Assembly (NCBI GenBank): GCA_900074885.1
Contig: FJUW01000038.1
Location: 1 to 64,000, forward strand
DNA: 64,000 bases
Direction of reading: 5' to 3'
Origin: Rhynchosporium graminicola
Taxonomy: Eukaryota; Ascomycota; Leotiomycetes; Helotiales; Ploettnerulaceae
Position numbers and translations under genes: made by a program. Below, piece by piece: positions 1-11,600 of this stretch. The notes beneath the pieces were generated by a model. That model ran no database searches. It had not been told where the DNA came from and saw only the letters and a list, made by a program, of their open reading frames with translations. Numbering within the stretch: the first letter of the stretch is position 1; each line of letters begins with the position of its first letter.

Positions 1-489
1 TAGATACTACTAGTTATCTTTATATAATTAGGAGATAACTCTAGCTATTATATTATCGGAAGTATTAGTTTCTAGTTTAGTTTATAATTCAGGGTCGAAA
101 TAGTATAGTTTCTATACCGATAGTAGCTATTAATATAAATCGTCGAAAGACTTCTTATAATCGTTAGTAAAATTCTATAGTACTATAGGCCGAGTAAGTA
201 CTAAGAGAGGTTTAGCGATAAGGCCGAAATTCCGAATAAATTAATAATAGAACCTATAGAATCCTAGGAAGGATTTCATAGCTATTACCGTTTCGGGGTA
301 CTTCTAGTCTACTAATAGTACTATTTTCTCGGGATCTAGCTCGATTCTATTAGTAGTAATAATATATCCGAGGTATTTAGTCCGAGTAATATGGAATTCG
401 CTTTTCTTAATATCTACATAAAGTCCGGTATTTATTAAGCGTTATAGTACTAATTTAATATATTCTTTATATTCCTAGAACGTTTCCGA

Positions 490-830
490 GTATATAAGGA
501 TATTATCTAGGTAAGCTATATAGAAATTATCTAAGTAGTCTAGTAGTATATTATTTATATATCGCTAGTATATACTAAGTCTATTATAGAGCTTAAAAGG
601 TAGTACTTTATATTTATAGGATCTGAAGCAGGTTCAGAAAGTAGTATACTCCTCTGATTCGGGGTCTATATAGATATAGTTAAATACTACTCGGATATCT
701 AGTTTAGTAAAGATTACTACTTTAGATATATAGGTTAAGAGCTTATCGATCTTAAGTATTAAGTATAAATCCTTTCGAGTGATTATATTAAGCTTACGAT
801 AGTTAATATAGAAGCGTAATCCTCTATCGG
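490..830 (-). pseudogene. Reverse transcriptase domain of element A, RIP-broken
   Basis: The minus strand reads LRFYINYRKLN, then ITRKD, then VIFTKLDIRVVFN, then IDPESEEYTTF, and further on YLDNFYIAYLDNILI. These are the conserved blocks of a Ty3/Gypsy reverse transcriptase. The catalytic YLDD box has become YLDN, and tryptophan and glutamine positions have become stops, both the outcome of G-to-A and C-to-T changes. The order on the minus strand (gag at right, RT at left) fits one gag-pol polyprotein. Family assignment is firm; exact limits are approximate. Confidence 0.85.
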
Positions 831-2519
831 CCTTTTTAACGAATAGTATAAGTAATATAAAGGGACTTTAGCTAGATTCGATAAATCTCTTATCTAGGTT
901 CTCTATAAGATACTCTTTAGTTACTTGTAATTCGTTTATAGATTACTAATATAAGAGCGAATATATATTAAGTAATAGTTCTTCTAGAATAATTTTATAA
1001 TTATATAGACGATATAGCGGAAGAATATTAGAATCCTGCTTAGAAAAGGCTTCCTTAAGGGTATAGTACTATTCCGGTAGCTTTTCGGCTATAAGTCGTT
1101 CGGTATCGGGATCCTTAGGAGAGTTATTATTTAGATAGTCTTATAAGAGGTAGTCTATCTTATAGATACTAATAAAGAATAATTCGGAACTTTTACGTTT
1201 TATATTAAAGTGAAAAGCTATAGTACTAATTTAGTAAATCGGAACCGGTTTCTAGATCCTTAGAGGTTAAGAGAAGCACTTACGATAGGGTTTCGGCGCA
1301 AGTACCTTTCTCGATAAAGTTAGAGCGGAAAAGGGTTCGGATTCCTTAGCGATAAGCGGAAATAAGTTAAAGAGTAGAGATAATACGTTAATATACTATA
1401 TCGCTACTATTTAGTATAATCGGCGTTAGTCTAGCTTATTTATAGCTAAGTCCTATATATTAGTGTTAATTTAGTAAGATCGATTAATACTAGGTTTACG
1501 AGGTAGTAGAGTTATAATTATCTCCTTATCGTATCAGAGAGTAGCTAGATAGCGTTCTGACTATAGTAGCTTATAGTAAAGCGTATCTAGCTTAACTTAA
1601 AATTATTATATCTATTTAATACTAATAATTATATCTTACTATCCTAAATCGAGGAGAATAAAAGAGCAGTTATAAATACGCTTATTATTAATAGAAAGGT
1701 GTAAACGTATAAAATAGGTAATATGAGTTCTAATAGACTATTAGAAACTACGTATTAGAATAGAATAGGGTAATAGCTCGATTTTGATACTAAGGGCCCT
1801 TAATAGTCGTCCGGTAAGAGTGCGATTAATAAACAGATAACTATTCGCTCTAGTATTAATTAGGCTATTTATAGAGACTCTTAGCTCGTTTATACTAACT
1901 ATAGTCGGGTATATGAATTACTTACCTCTTATTAGGGAGTTAAGGTCCAGATTAGAGAGATTATACTTACGTAGACTTAGGAAAGAGTTTTTACTTAGGC
2001 CTTATTATTTCCCTCTAGTATTAGTCTAGATTCGGAGGGTATATCTTTTACTACTTCCTTAGTTACTTGATCCTCTTTTAGAAATTCGTCGATTAATTAA
2101 ACCTTAGGCAAGTTAGAGTAGTCTAGCTTAATATAACTAAGCTATCTATAACTATAATACCTAAGGGGTTCTCCGGTCGAGGTAGTAGAGCGTTTTAGCG
2201 CGGAGAGAGTATTAGACTATATCGGGGTAGAAGTATGTACGTATAGTGCGAGAGTAGTTTATCGAGGAGCTAAGCTTAAGGACTAGTAAGAGGTAGAACT
2301 AGTAATAGTTATAGTAATAATAGTAGGCTTACGGTACTATACTTAGGTAGTAGCTTTCTCGGGATAGATACGTTCTGAGTTATAGTAACGCTCGGTATTA
2401 AAAGAAAGTAAGGATCTAACTATAGAAGTATAGTCCTTATTCTATATTAGTTTAATAATAAGAGTTAAAGCGCGTAAGGATAATATGATCTTATCTTATA
2501 TATAGAAGAACTACTCCTT

Positions 2520-2890
2520 CCTTTTAACCTTACCTTAGATAGTAGCGCTTTAAAATCGACTACGAAACTCGGCGAAGGTCTCGCGTATATAGCCGGGTTA
2601 TTATATTTCTAAGTAATAGAAAGCGCTATAATAATCGTCTTCCTCTAAACTAGTAAGAAAGTTCTCCTCTAATAAGGAGATTATTTTATTGCTAGTTTTA
2701 AACTCGTTAGTAAAGTACTAAGGTATAAGATACTCTTTAGCTAATCTAGTAACTAGCTCCTATACGAGAACGCGCTAGGAGAAGTCCGTAGAGTAGTAGT
2801 CGGCGTTTATAGCTAGCTAGTCTTATATCGATACTCTCTATTAGAGGAAGGTAAAGTCCGATCTATTATCTAGGGGCAGGATCTTCTTAG
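2520..2890 (-). pseudogene. Gag-like frame of element A
   Basis: The minus strand contains LAINADYYSTDF, LAKEYLIP, NKIISLLEENFLTSLEEDDYY and PGYIRETFAEFRSRF with interspersed TAA and TAG. The order of blocks (sampling of a short helical repeat, then KIISLL, then an acidic loop) parallels the gag-like frame of element B (RLEVNSD, KEIISVLASYYLSGLE). Read as the capsid part of a Ty3/Gypsy Gag. No zinc knuckle was located. Confidence 0.5.
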
Positions 2891-3732
2891 TAAGATAAGA
2901 CTTCCTAGGGCGTAACTCTACTGATTTAGCGCCGGGAGAGAGAGATAGTTTATTAGGAATAGTATTCTCTCTCTTAGTACTACGTATCAGAATAGAGTTT
3001 ATTAAGTTATTAAACTCCGCTATACGCGGAGATTATAGTATTAGTTCTAATAGGAGAGTCGAAGATAGGCGAGGGACTCTTATAAAGAACTTATCTTATG
3101 CGGAGATTAGTCTATCTATAGTATCTTCTAGAGAGTTATTCTTTTCCTCTTAGTCTACTAATTATTATAAGAGGGAATAGATCAGGTTCGAGTCACTTAT
3201 AGTAATAGAAGTAATTAGCGATTATACTCCTAGTGAATTTCGCTTTTGTTTTCCTTTCTCTCTTAGTTAGTACTTCCTTAATAAGGTATTAATATTCTCT
3301 AGGGTAAGAGACGTTTAGGGTAAGGAAGGGTATAATAGATTAGGTTCGGAGGTAGAGCGGGGAGGATCGTATTAGGTTCTCCTAGAACTAGAGGAGTCTC
3401 TAGTTTATTAGTTAAGAGCTATAATAGTAGCTTAAAAAGGGGTATATTAAGGCTATTTCGGCGGTAATACGTAAAGGTTAAAGTTCCGGGGTATTTATTA
3501 TACTTTCTTCAAAATCTGTTTATAATTCCTTTATACTAAGGGGATTATTAAAGGAGCGTTAGCGAAGACCTCCTCTATTATACTATTTACGATAAGCTAA
3601 ATTAAACCCTAATTTATAGTTATCCGAGAGATCTCTAGTATCTCGGCTATATACGAGTAGTTATCGAATAACTAACTTAGTAGTAAGATATTATAGTAAG
3701 CTATCTCCGGCTATCTTGATCTTTTTATTTAA

Positions 3733-4000
3733 TATAATAATATAAGACTTAAAGTAGTATATAAGTAAGAATAAATAAGTAGAGAGGCTAAGAGCGATCT
3801 TATATAGTTTATTACAAAGGAAACAAAAAGATAAGGAAGGAAGAAGAAGAGAGATAGAGTATAAGGCACCTTATATATATGTACTGGTACTAGTCCGATA
3901 TTATACCGGGTCAGATACTAGTTCTGCCGGGATACTTATGAACTTGGGCCCTGTTATCTATCCTTCTTCTCATGTGATATTCAGGTGAGCTATCGTCATA
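3733..4000 (-). repeat. 5' LTR of element A (268 bp)
   Basis: It matches, inverted, the lone LTR at 5,198-5,465 over the full 268 bp, with differences mostly C-to-T or G-to-A. Ends read TATGACGA on the minus strand and TAATATTATTATA at the other side, the mutated form of GTCGTTACA. The sequence just inside it (minus strand, from 3,732) resembles the leader of element B. Confidence 0.88.
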
Positions 4001-4511
4001 CTTACGTGCTATAAGCAGCGTAATAGCCTCTTATATCGAGTTTCCTAGTTAAATTAAGATATCGATCTTATATAATACGACGCTATAGACGTTAAATACG
4101 CTCCCGCTAAGCTATAATAATTCTAACTTAATAACATAAAATAAGCTAGACCTCAAACTAAACAACCTAATTAGCTAAAAGCTTTCTACGATAGAATTAA
4201 TAATTACGACTACCTTAATAGTAATAAGGAGATAGACTAACGCTCGAGGGCGAGCTTTTTTCGGAGGGGGGGGTAGTATAACGACTAGTCAGGTTTAGAG
4301 GTTTCTCCCTATTAGTAGAAATACTTACTACTAAGCGAGATTACACGAGTAGAGTTTAAGGGCCCCTTTTCATATATATACTTCCCTTCTCTCTTTACTT
4401 CTTTACTCCTTAGTTATAGATTCTCAAGTGATTCTTACTACTTTATATTTATAATAATATAAGATCTTATTACTCATGTAGTTTTGAGACCTTTCTAGAG
4501 TAAGCGTTATA
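4001..4511 (+). mobile_element. 3' end of a second copy of element C
   Basis: Bases 4,001-4,276 match 20,767-21,042 of the complete element C, including the CTCGAGGGCGAGC stretch and the polypurine tract of eight G before the LTR. They are followed by a 235-bp LTR at 4,277-4,511. The rest of this copy was displaced by insertion of element A at 4,000/4,001. After the LTR the host sequence continues at 4,512 and, past element B, at 6,701. Confidence 0.85.
4277..4511 (+). repeat. 3' LTR of truncated element C copy (235 bp)
   Basis: Same length and sequence family as 14,832-15,066 and 21,043-21,277. It begins TATAACGACT, the mutated form of TGTGACGACT, and ends GCGTTATA. Confidence 0.88.
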
Positions 4512-4563
4512 CGCCCTCGAGCGCCTTAGGCCGAAGAATTGCTATAACTACGCCGACTAATAT

Positions 4564-4765
4564 TATGATAGCGCATAGTATACGTGGCAGATACGGGCTA
4601 GTATCGGTGCTTTAGGCATACCCTCCTTATATATATAGAAGGTGCAGACTCCTTTAGAGCTCTATATCTTTCTGTTTCCTTCGTACCAGACTATATAAGA
4701 TCGCTCTTAGCCTCCTTACTTATTTATTCTTACTTATATACTACCTTAAGTCTTATGTTATTATA
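4564..4765 (+). repeat. 5' LTR of element B (202 bp)
   Basis: Starts TATGATAGCGCATAG and ends GTTATTATA. It is more RIP-mutated than the 3' copy, which keeps GTGTCGTTATA. Confidence 0.88.
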
Positions 4766-5197
4766 TTAAATAGAAAGATTAAGACCGCCGGGGATAGTAT
4801 TAAATAATATCTTACCTAGAAAACTCGATTCGTACGTATAACTACTAGGGAGCTTTTCGCTAAATTATCTCTACTTACTTTAGATTTTCGGAATTATACG
4901 GAAATAGTTAGTACTATTAATTACGAATTCGATAGTTAGGTTTTCAAAAGAGCCGAGATTCTAGAGATCTCTCGGATAGCTAGGAATTTAAATATAATTC
5001 AGCCTTAGAAGTACTAGTATTACTGCGAAGTTACTCTCGGATACTTCGAAACTCGTTCCTTCGTGCGTACGAAGTAAAATAGCAGACGAATTTTAGGTGG
5101 AAACTTCCCTATAGGCCCTAATATTTATTATCCCCTTACTCGACTTTAACCTTCCGAAAGCAGCTCTAATAGCGAAAAACCTTACTTTTAGGCTAGG

Positions 5198-5465
5198 TAT
5201 GACGACAGCTCACCTGAATGTCATATGAGAAGAAGGATAGATAATAGGGCCCAAGTTCACAGGTATCCCGGCAGAACTAGTATCCGACCCGGTATAGTAT
5301 CGGACTAGTACCGGCATATATATATAAGGAGCCTTATACTCTATCTCTCTTCTTCTTCTTTCCTTATCTTTTTGTTTTCTTCGTAGTAGACTATATAAGA
5401 TCGCTCTTAGCCTCCCTACTCGTTTATTCTTGCTTATATACCGCCTTGAGTCTTGTGTCGTTACA
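5198..5465 (+). repeat. Lone LTR of the A family inside element B
   Basis: A 268-bp LTR in plus orientation is flanked by the 5-bp duplication CTAGG (5,193-5,197 and 5,466-5,470). This shows an insertion of a full A element later reduced to one LTR by recombination between its LTRs. It begins TATGACGACAGC and ends GTCGTTACA. It retains far more TG and CA than the A LTR at 3,733-4,000. Confidence 0.88.
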
Positions 5466-5727
5466 CTAGGACGAAGTAGCTTATTACCCTAGCGGAAATT
5501 ATCGGAATTCGACTCGTAATCCTTATACCCCGGTATAATTTATCCCTCTTAGCAGAATCGACCTCCCTCTACTAGAACCTTTAATTTAATACTTTCTATA
5601 TCTACTTAACGAAGATATCTGACTCTCCTTAATCTTTCGGCTTCTTTAGAATTCGATTTCGACTTTCGCTTCTTCTATAACTTTCAAGTGTTCTATCACT
5701 TTCGCTTAGCCTCGCTTACCTAATGCT

Positions 5728-6356
5728 ATGCCTCCTAAGAAGGCTTAGCTAGCTCCTACGGCTTCACCGGAATACCCTCGCAGCCCCTCTGATTCCGTAC
5801 CTACTATAGAATTACTTCAATCGATTGAAGACTATTAATTACAGATAGAATCGATTACTCGGGAGCTTTCTATTAGTATTAGTCGCATCGAACAGATATT
5901 TGCCGAGTTTTTATATACTTAGGCATAATCGATAAACTCTAGACCTTCGGTAAACCTTAGACCTTCGGTAAACTCGGTATTATAATTACTGATAGAACTT
6001 ACCCTTAAACGCTCTTTAATTAATAATTTACGGACCTCCGGTAAGTCGTAACTAACTGAAAGTATTAATAATCTTAATATAGGGATTAACTTATCTTTTA
6101 GCTAATAGTATGCTTCTATTCAGGACCGACTAGAAGTCAATTCAGACTGATACCTAACTACGCGTACCTATAAAGCGCTAGTCTAGAGCTCTACTTCTAG
6201 CCTTATAAGAGGTTACTTAGAACTATAGTATCTCTCGGAAATCACGCCTTTTTCCTCTACTAAAGAGATAATTTCAGTACTCGCTTCTTATTACCTTTCC
6301 GGACTCGAAACGGAGCAGTATCGGACCGAATTTCATAAGCTTTTAATAAAGAAGGA
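5728..6356 (+). pseudogene. Gag-like frame of element B, with RIP stops
   Basis: The frame opens with ATG (MPPKKA) and reads through TAG and TAA codons at sites where glutamine or tryptophan is expected. It shows proline- and serine-rich sequence, then a helix-prone stretch (LLQSIEDY, LQIESITRELSISISRIEQ), then a capsid-like part (DRLEVNSD, KEIISVLASYYLSGLE). It ends near 6,356, shortly before the polypurine tract. I infer a Gag-only coding capacity. The proteins listed at 6,357-6,545 and 6,505-6,696 in other frames are accidents inside the 3' end and LTR. Confidence 0.55.
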
Positions 6357-6493
6357 GTGATTTACGTCTTACGCTTTAGATTGATAATTACTTGGATTTT
6401 GTTTAGAATTCGACTTAATTTAACTATCTTTTCTTTTGATTTTTATTTACTTTTAAAGGCTCGAGGGCGAGCCTTTGTCTTAGAAGGGGGTAA

Positions 6494-6695
6494 TATGATA
6501 GCGCATGGTATACGTGGCAGATACGGGCCAGTATCGGTGCCTTAGGCATACCCTCCTTGTATATATAGAAAGTACAGACTCCTTAAGAGCTCTGAATCTT
6601 TCTGTTTCCTTCGTACAAGACAATATAAGATCGCTCTTAGCCTCCCTACTTGTTTATTCTTACTTGTATACCGCCTTGAGTCTTGTGTCGTTATA
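6494..6695 (+). repeat. 3' LTR of element B (202 bp)
   Basis: Starts TATGATAGCGCATGG and ends GTGTCGTTATA. It retains many TG and CA steps compared with the 5' copy and the interior. Confidence 0.88.
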
Positions 6696-6700
6696 AATAT

Positions 6701-7110
6701 GCTACGTTAAACCCCTAAGGGTTATGACGTAATATACCGATACGAGAGATCTCGAAGTCGATACTATCACCCCTTATCAGCCTGACGTAGGCAGTTTGAA
6801 CATGTCACATGCGTCTCAGTGCTCAGAGGTACCCGCAGGTTGTAATATGGCATATTAGGCTCTGCGCTTTGCGCTAGGCCGACTGACTCTACGCTATATG
6901 CGCCACGCGCCATATGCGTTATACGCCCCGTGCTTAGAGGTACTCTACTAGAAGACCGGTTGCGCAGTATATTCTGTAACGGGGTTGAGGTTAAGCTCTT
7001 ACTAACTACGCTATCTGGACTAAAAGATCATAATATACTGCGCAAGTAGTATACGCTTAATACCGTACATATACAATCGACTACCACGTGACCATTACAG
7101 AGACTAAGCT
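6701..7110. other. Less mutated island in the RIP block
   Basis: This 410-bp stretch keeps many CA and TG steps and GC-rich words (GCGCCACGCGCC) between strongly mutated neighbours. It continues the host sequence 4,512-4,563 interrupted by element B. It contains a perfect 14-bp inverted repeat, 6,960-6,973 and 7,032-7,045 (TTGCGCAGTATATT and its complement). It has no open frame. It may be unique sequence trapped between insertions, or the LTR of element E; no second copy is in the window to decide. Confidence 0.5.
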
Positions 7111-10100
7111 TTCCCTAAGCTAGCTATTCCGGCTATAGCTTTCTATTAAAGATAGAGCTCTCTAGCTAATTAGTTATCGTAATTATTAGAGTCTTCCTTA
7201 TCTAGATAGTCTATTTCGCTAAACTATAAGACCTTACCTAGAGTCGAGGAGTTAGTAAGATAACTATAAGAGAGGTTTATCCTATTTGTACTATCGTTAG
7301 CTATAGCTATAGCGTTAGTTTATACTAAGAATAAGTAGAAGAGTAATACTATCTTTATCTAGGTATTATAGGAGGATATAGAGAATAGAAGTAATAAGCA
7401 CTTAGTCAGACTAATCCTCTTACTAATTCTGAGATAAGCTAGAGCTTTAGTCCGTACTCTGAACCCCGGTATTCTAACTGACTTAAAAGATAAGGCTATT
7501 AGGGCGATTAGTACTCTAGGAATAATAGCCCTTAAATCAGTAGCGTCCTTTAATACTTTCTTAACTCGGTTCTAAGCTAGCTCCCTAGAAGCTAAGATAA
7601 CTATACGTATATCTTCTATACTAGTAGTACTAAGACTATTAATCTCTTATACTTTAGTACTTATCCGACTCTCTATCGAGATAGAAATTCCTCTTCTAAA
7701 TTACTACTGCTATAACCTTATATATAATAATAATATACTTAACGTAAGAGACAGAGAAGACTCGGACTCCTAAGACTCAGGGAGACTACTGCAGGATAAT
7801 AAGCTACGTATATCTAATACCTAATATCGACGACTTCGCTTATAAGACGTAGGATAGTTTAATAGTACTACTTCTATTATAGGCTATATCGCGATACTTA
7901 ATATAATAGTAGCTTATTACGGAGAGGATATAGTCCTTAAGGTCCTACTAATTTATATAAAAAATAAAGCTACTATTTAGCTTAGTATCTTATCTCCAGA
8001 AATCACTAGCTTTATAGCTTAGAGCTTAGAAGAATAGAAATATTAACTCTTACTCTAATTCTATACGAATCTAAGCGTAGTAGTACGGAAGGCTAATACC
8101 TTAAGATACTCTTTTAAGAATAAGAGCGAGTTATCCTTAAGATAATTCTTAGATAATAAATATAATCTCTATATCGAGATAGGAGAGATAAACTAAGACC
8201 TTATTATCTGACGAATATACTAAGCCTTAGATTTAAGCCTAGCTGCGAGTATACTATTACGGGACTATAGTAATATAGTAAATAAGTTTAAGTTAAAAAT
8301 CTAGAATATAGAGAACTAGGCGAGGGAGGCTTATATATAGACCTAGTCCCGGATCGACGAGTAAACGAAGGAAATATAGGAGTTATAACGACTAGTTATA
8401 GATAATTTATTTCGCTAAGGTATTAGGCGAGATAGAGATCCCCGAAGCGAATAATAGGCTTAAGTACTAGCAGTCCTGATAATACGATACCTAATGATAA
8501 TAGTACTTATCTAACTTCTAACTCTCTACCTGCGACTTTAGATACCTTTAGTAGAATATACTAAATTCAGAAAAAAGTAATAATAAGAGAAGGAGAGGGA
8601 TAAAGCTAACGAGTTAACTATATTAGTACTAGCCTTAGTACTGACTACTCGATACTACAGAAGATAACTTTACTAAATCTAACTATTATACTTATACTAA
8701 CCTTAAGTATTTATAATAATAAACTAGCTCTAGTACTCTCTTTAGTATCTACTAATAACTGGAAACTTTAATAGGTATAATACGTATTATCTATAACTAC
8801 TTATTATATTAAACTATTCTAATAACGATTTCATATATTAGCTTAACTAAGACTATAACTTAGAAGATAACGATTTAGTAGAACTCTCGATTTCTTCCCT
8901 ACTACTAGAGTCGGGAAAGGTCTATCGTGAGACCTAAGGGAGGTCCTCTCGCGACTTTATTCTTACTTAAGCCCTATTTTAGTAATATTATTAGTTTTTA
9001 ATAAGCTTTCTTTAGTATTATCCTTAACGAAATATATAAAGAATATAGATTAAACTTAACTTAAGAAACTATTATTCTTACTTATTATACTTACTTATAT
9101 ATTCCTTTCTTATAAAAACGCAGAAGAGGAGGACTTTATCCTAGTTAAGAACCTTTCTTCTATAGTCTTACTTATAGCCTAGGAAGGAGATATATTAATC
9201 CTTTATCTTTATACTATACGAGATTTAGACTCGTAAGCTTAGGAATTAAAGGACGAGATATCTATTTTACTAAATAATATTTCTTTTATAGCTAATATAT
9301 ATACTAGAATCTAAATATTTAGCGAGGATAGCTCCCCGATAGAAGTAGCTACTGATACTACTTCGCTTATTAGGCTAATCGACGAACCGAGTCTAGTATA
9401 ATACTTCCTTTCTATAAGGACTTAATATAGAAAGGACGGACTATAAGTTAGTCTCTCTAGAGTAGGATCCGGTCTTATTATTTCGGACTATATTAAAATA
9501 CTTATTTTATATAGGATAATTTCCGATAAGATACTACTATAGTTTCTTATATATTATTACTATATTATCCTAAAGATACTAGGAGGGATCTTACTCGGCC
9601 TCGACTTCTTTTCGGATAATAGACTTAACTTTAGATAGGGGTTATTAAGTAAACCTTACTAACTTTAAGTAGTAAGTAGTAATAACTTTATACTACTTAG
9701 GATAGTAAAGATAATAAGGGTAGATAATACCCTGAAGCGTACTAATATCTATCTTCTGTAGATAGTAGTAGTATAACTAGGGGAGGGAATCAACTTACTT
9801 ATAATATATCGCTTACTTCTTAAGCGATAAGCTAGCTATATAGTATATCCTTACTTATAAATCGATATATCGCTTAGAAAATTTAGTTCTATAGTTAATA
9901 TAGTTACTATAGGTCTACTTATACTAATTCTATTTACGAACCTTAGCTGCACTTCTATCTGTCTGCGAAGAGGGATAATTCTAAGCGTACTCGAGATATA
10001 TATACTTAAGATTAAGGACTGCTTTATACTGCTAAATCTAGCTAGTATCTACGAAGGACGACCCTTCGTAGAGGAGGAGCCGGAAGGGAGGTACTTAGCT

Positions 10101-10179
10101 AGTACTCCTTTCTTAATTAGACTCCTTCCGGAAGATATAGCGGAACTAGATATATTAGATACCTTTAGGAAAGATATTA

Positions 10180-10880
10180 AAGATAAGATCTAGGAAGTTC
10201 CTTATTATTATACGAACTTATTCTGTTATGAACTCGGACGATTTAATAATAGAATTAATATACTAGTGCCTTTTAAGAAAGACGTCGAGATTAATAACCT
10301 GAAAAAGGTACTTTTCTTATAATCTTAAAAGGATAAGATAGAAATAGATAAAATCTTAGACTTAATAAGAGCTAATAGTTCCTTAGTGCTAGTACCCTTT
10401 AGATAACCTTCCCTAGCTTCTGCTTTAGTATTTATTATCTATAGGAATAGGAAGCTAAGAGTTATAGTTAACCTTAGAAAGGTTAATACGAAACTGATAC
10501 TTAATATATATCTACTGCTTAAGGCTGACGACATCTTATCTGCTATAGGTAGAGCGACTATCTTCTCTAGTATCGATCTTATAAAATCCTTCTTCTAGTA
10601 GCCCCTAGAGCTTGCTAACTAATAGAAGATAGCTTTAGTTACTATATATAGAGGATATGAAATACTTACTATCGCGATAATAGGTCTAGCGATAACTCTA
10701 GTATTCTTTTAAGTATATATAGAGAATTTATTTCGCTAATACCTTTAGAAGTTTATTATTATTTATATTAATGATATAATTATCTCCTTAATAATACCGG
10801 AATAATATATAAAGGACTTAGATCTAGCTCTTACTCTAATAGAAGACGCTAGGGTTATACTAGCTCTTGGAAAATATCAC
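10180..10880 (+). pseudogene. Reverse transcriptase of element E
   Basis: The frame reads IVNLRKVN, then LLLKADDILSAIGRATIFSSID, then SFF, then YRGYEILTIAIIGLA, then VYIENLFR, then IIYINDIIIS. This matches the distinctive fungal Gypsy family whose RT has LPLQSDII..LRG, VTVVDATSFF, HRGLE and FIDDIVIFS. The second block is a run of conserved residues, and the catalytic YIDD has become YIND by G-to-A. It is a different lineage from elements C and D. Confidence 0.8.
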
Positions 10881-11289
10881 TTCGCTTAACTATCTATTTA
10901 GGTATTAGGATATAAGGTATCTAGACTAGGCCTTAATACCCTTAAAGAGAAAATAGAAGTAGTAAAGTCTTAGGAGTTCCCGAAAACTCTATTTTAGCTA
11001 GAGAAAGTGCTCGGATTCTTCGGTTACTATTATAAATTTATATCTTACTATATAGCTATCTTCTTGCTATTATTAGAACTTAAGATAATCGGATTTAAGA
11101 GTGCACCTCGAGAAGGATAGAAACGAAGTAATTACGCTAAGCTTATATTTATTCTATTTCTATAGCTATAGCTAGACGAAAGTTCTAATTTATCTCGACC
11201 CTAGAAAGTTAAGCGTAATAAGAACGCCGAATCCTATTTAGAACTATATATAGATAATTTACTATGCTATAGTAAACTAGCTTTCGAAA

Positions 11290-11600
11290 TATTAAAGGAA
11301 TATCTTACTTTAGCGCTAACTCTAAAGTTTCCTGACTTTAATCGTAGGTTTATTTTATATATCGATAGTTCTAAGGAGTTTAGATATAGAGTAGCTCTAT
11401 ATTAAGTAGATACAGATAGTATAGAGAGGCCGGTATTATTTCTATCTAAATCCTTATCTATAGTAGAGATAAACTACTAGCCTACTGAACTAGAGATAAG
11501 TATACTAGTATAAGCGCTAGAGAAGTTACTATAATATCTTAATAGTTCAGATTTTATAGTCTATACTAATTACTAGGCTATATTTACTTGCTTTAAGGAC
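11290..11600 (+). pseudogene. RNase H-like domain of element E
   Basis: Read through stops: LALTLKFPDFNRRFILYIDSS, then PVLFLSKSLS, then NY.PTELEIS, then ALEKLL, then FIVYTNY. This is the usual Ty3/Gypsy RNase H order: a DAS-type acidic start, then the Y.T.E(L/K)E block, then the TDH block. It follows the RT in the same reading direction. Confidence 0.7.

Larger units (their letters stand above)
1..4000 (-). mobile_element. Ty3/Gypsy LTR retrotransposon A, RIP-mutated, cut by window edge
   Basis: Seen: the interval ends at 4,000 in a 268-bp LTR on the minus strand; its interior runs leftward and leaves the window at base 1. The minus strand read through stop codons gives gag-like sequence (about 2,520-2,890) and a reverse transcriptase (about 490-830). 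RNase H and integrase would lie beyond the left edge. CA and TG are nearly absent (none in the first 60 bases) and TA is in large excess, as expected from RIP. The LTR right end abuts CTTAC, which should be duplicated at the unseen left end. The element sits inside a copy of element C whose 3' end continues at 4,001. It is inactive because every long frame is broken by TAA or TAG. Confidence 0.85.
4564..6695 (+). mobile_element. Short LTR retrotransposon B, gag-only, RIP-mutated
   Basis: Two direct 202-bp LTRs (4,564-4,765 and 6,494-6,695) are flanked by the 5-bp duplication AATAT (4,559-4,563 and 6,696-6,700). The purine-rich AGAAGGGGGTAA just before the 3' LTR is the polypurine tract. The interior holds a gag-like frame and no room for pol: without the lone A LTR it is about 1.46 kb. 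The last ~96 bp of its LTR and its leader match element A, so it is best read as a non-autonomous partner mobilised by A. Confidence 0.85.

Noticed and set aside
6357..6696. Two frames of about 62 codons at the 3' end of element B
   Set aside because: They lie in the element's non-coding 3' part and LTR, in frames different from gag, with no coding pattern.
6840..6930. Possible structured RNA in GCGCCACGCGCCATATGCG sequence
   Set aside because: Only short imperfect palindromes; nothing matches a known RNA family.
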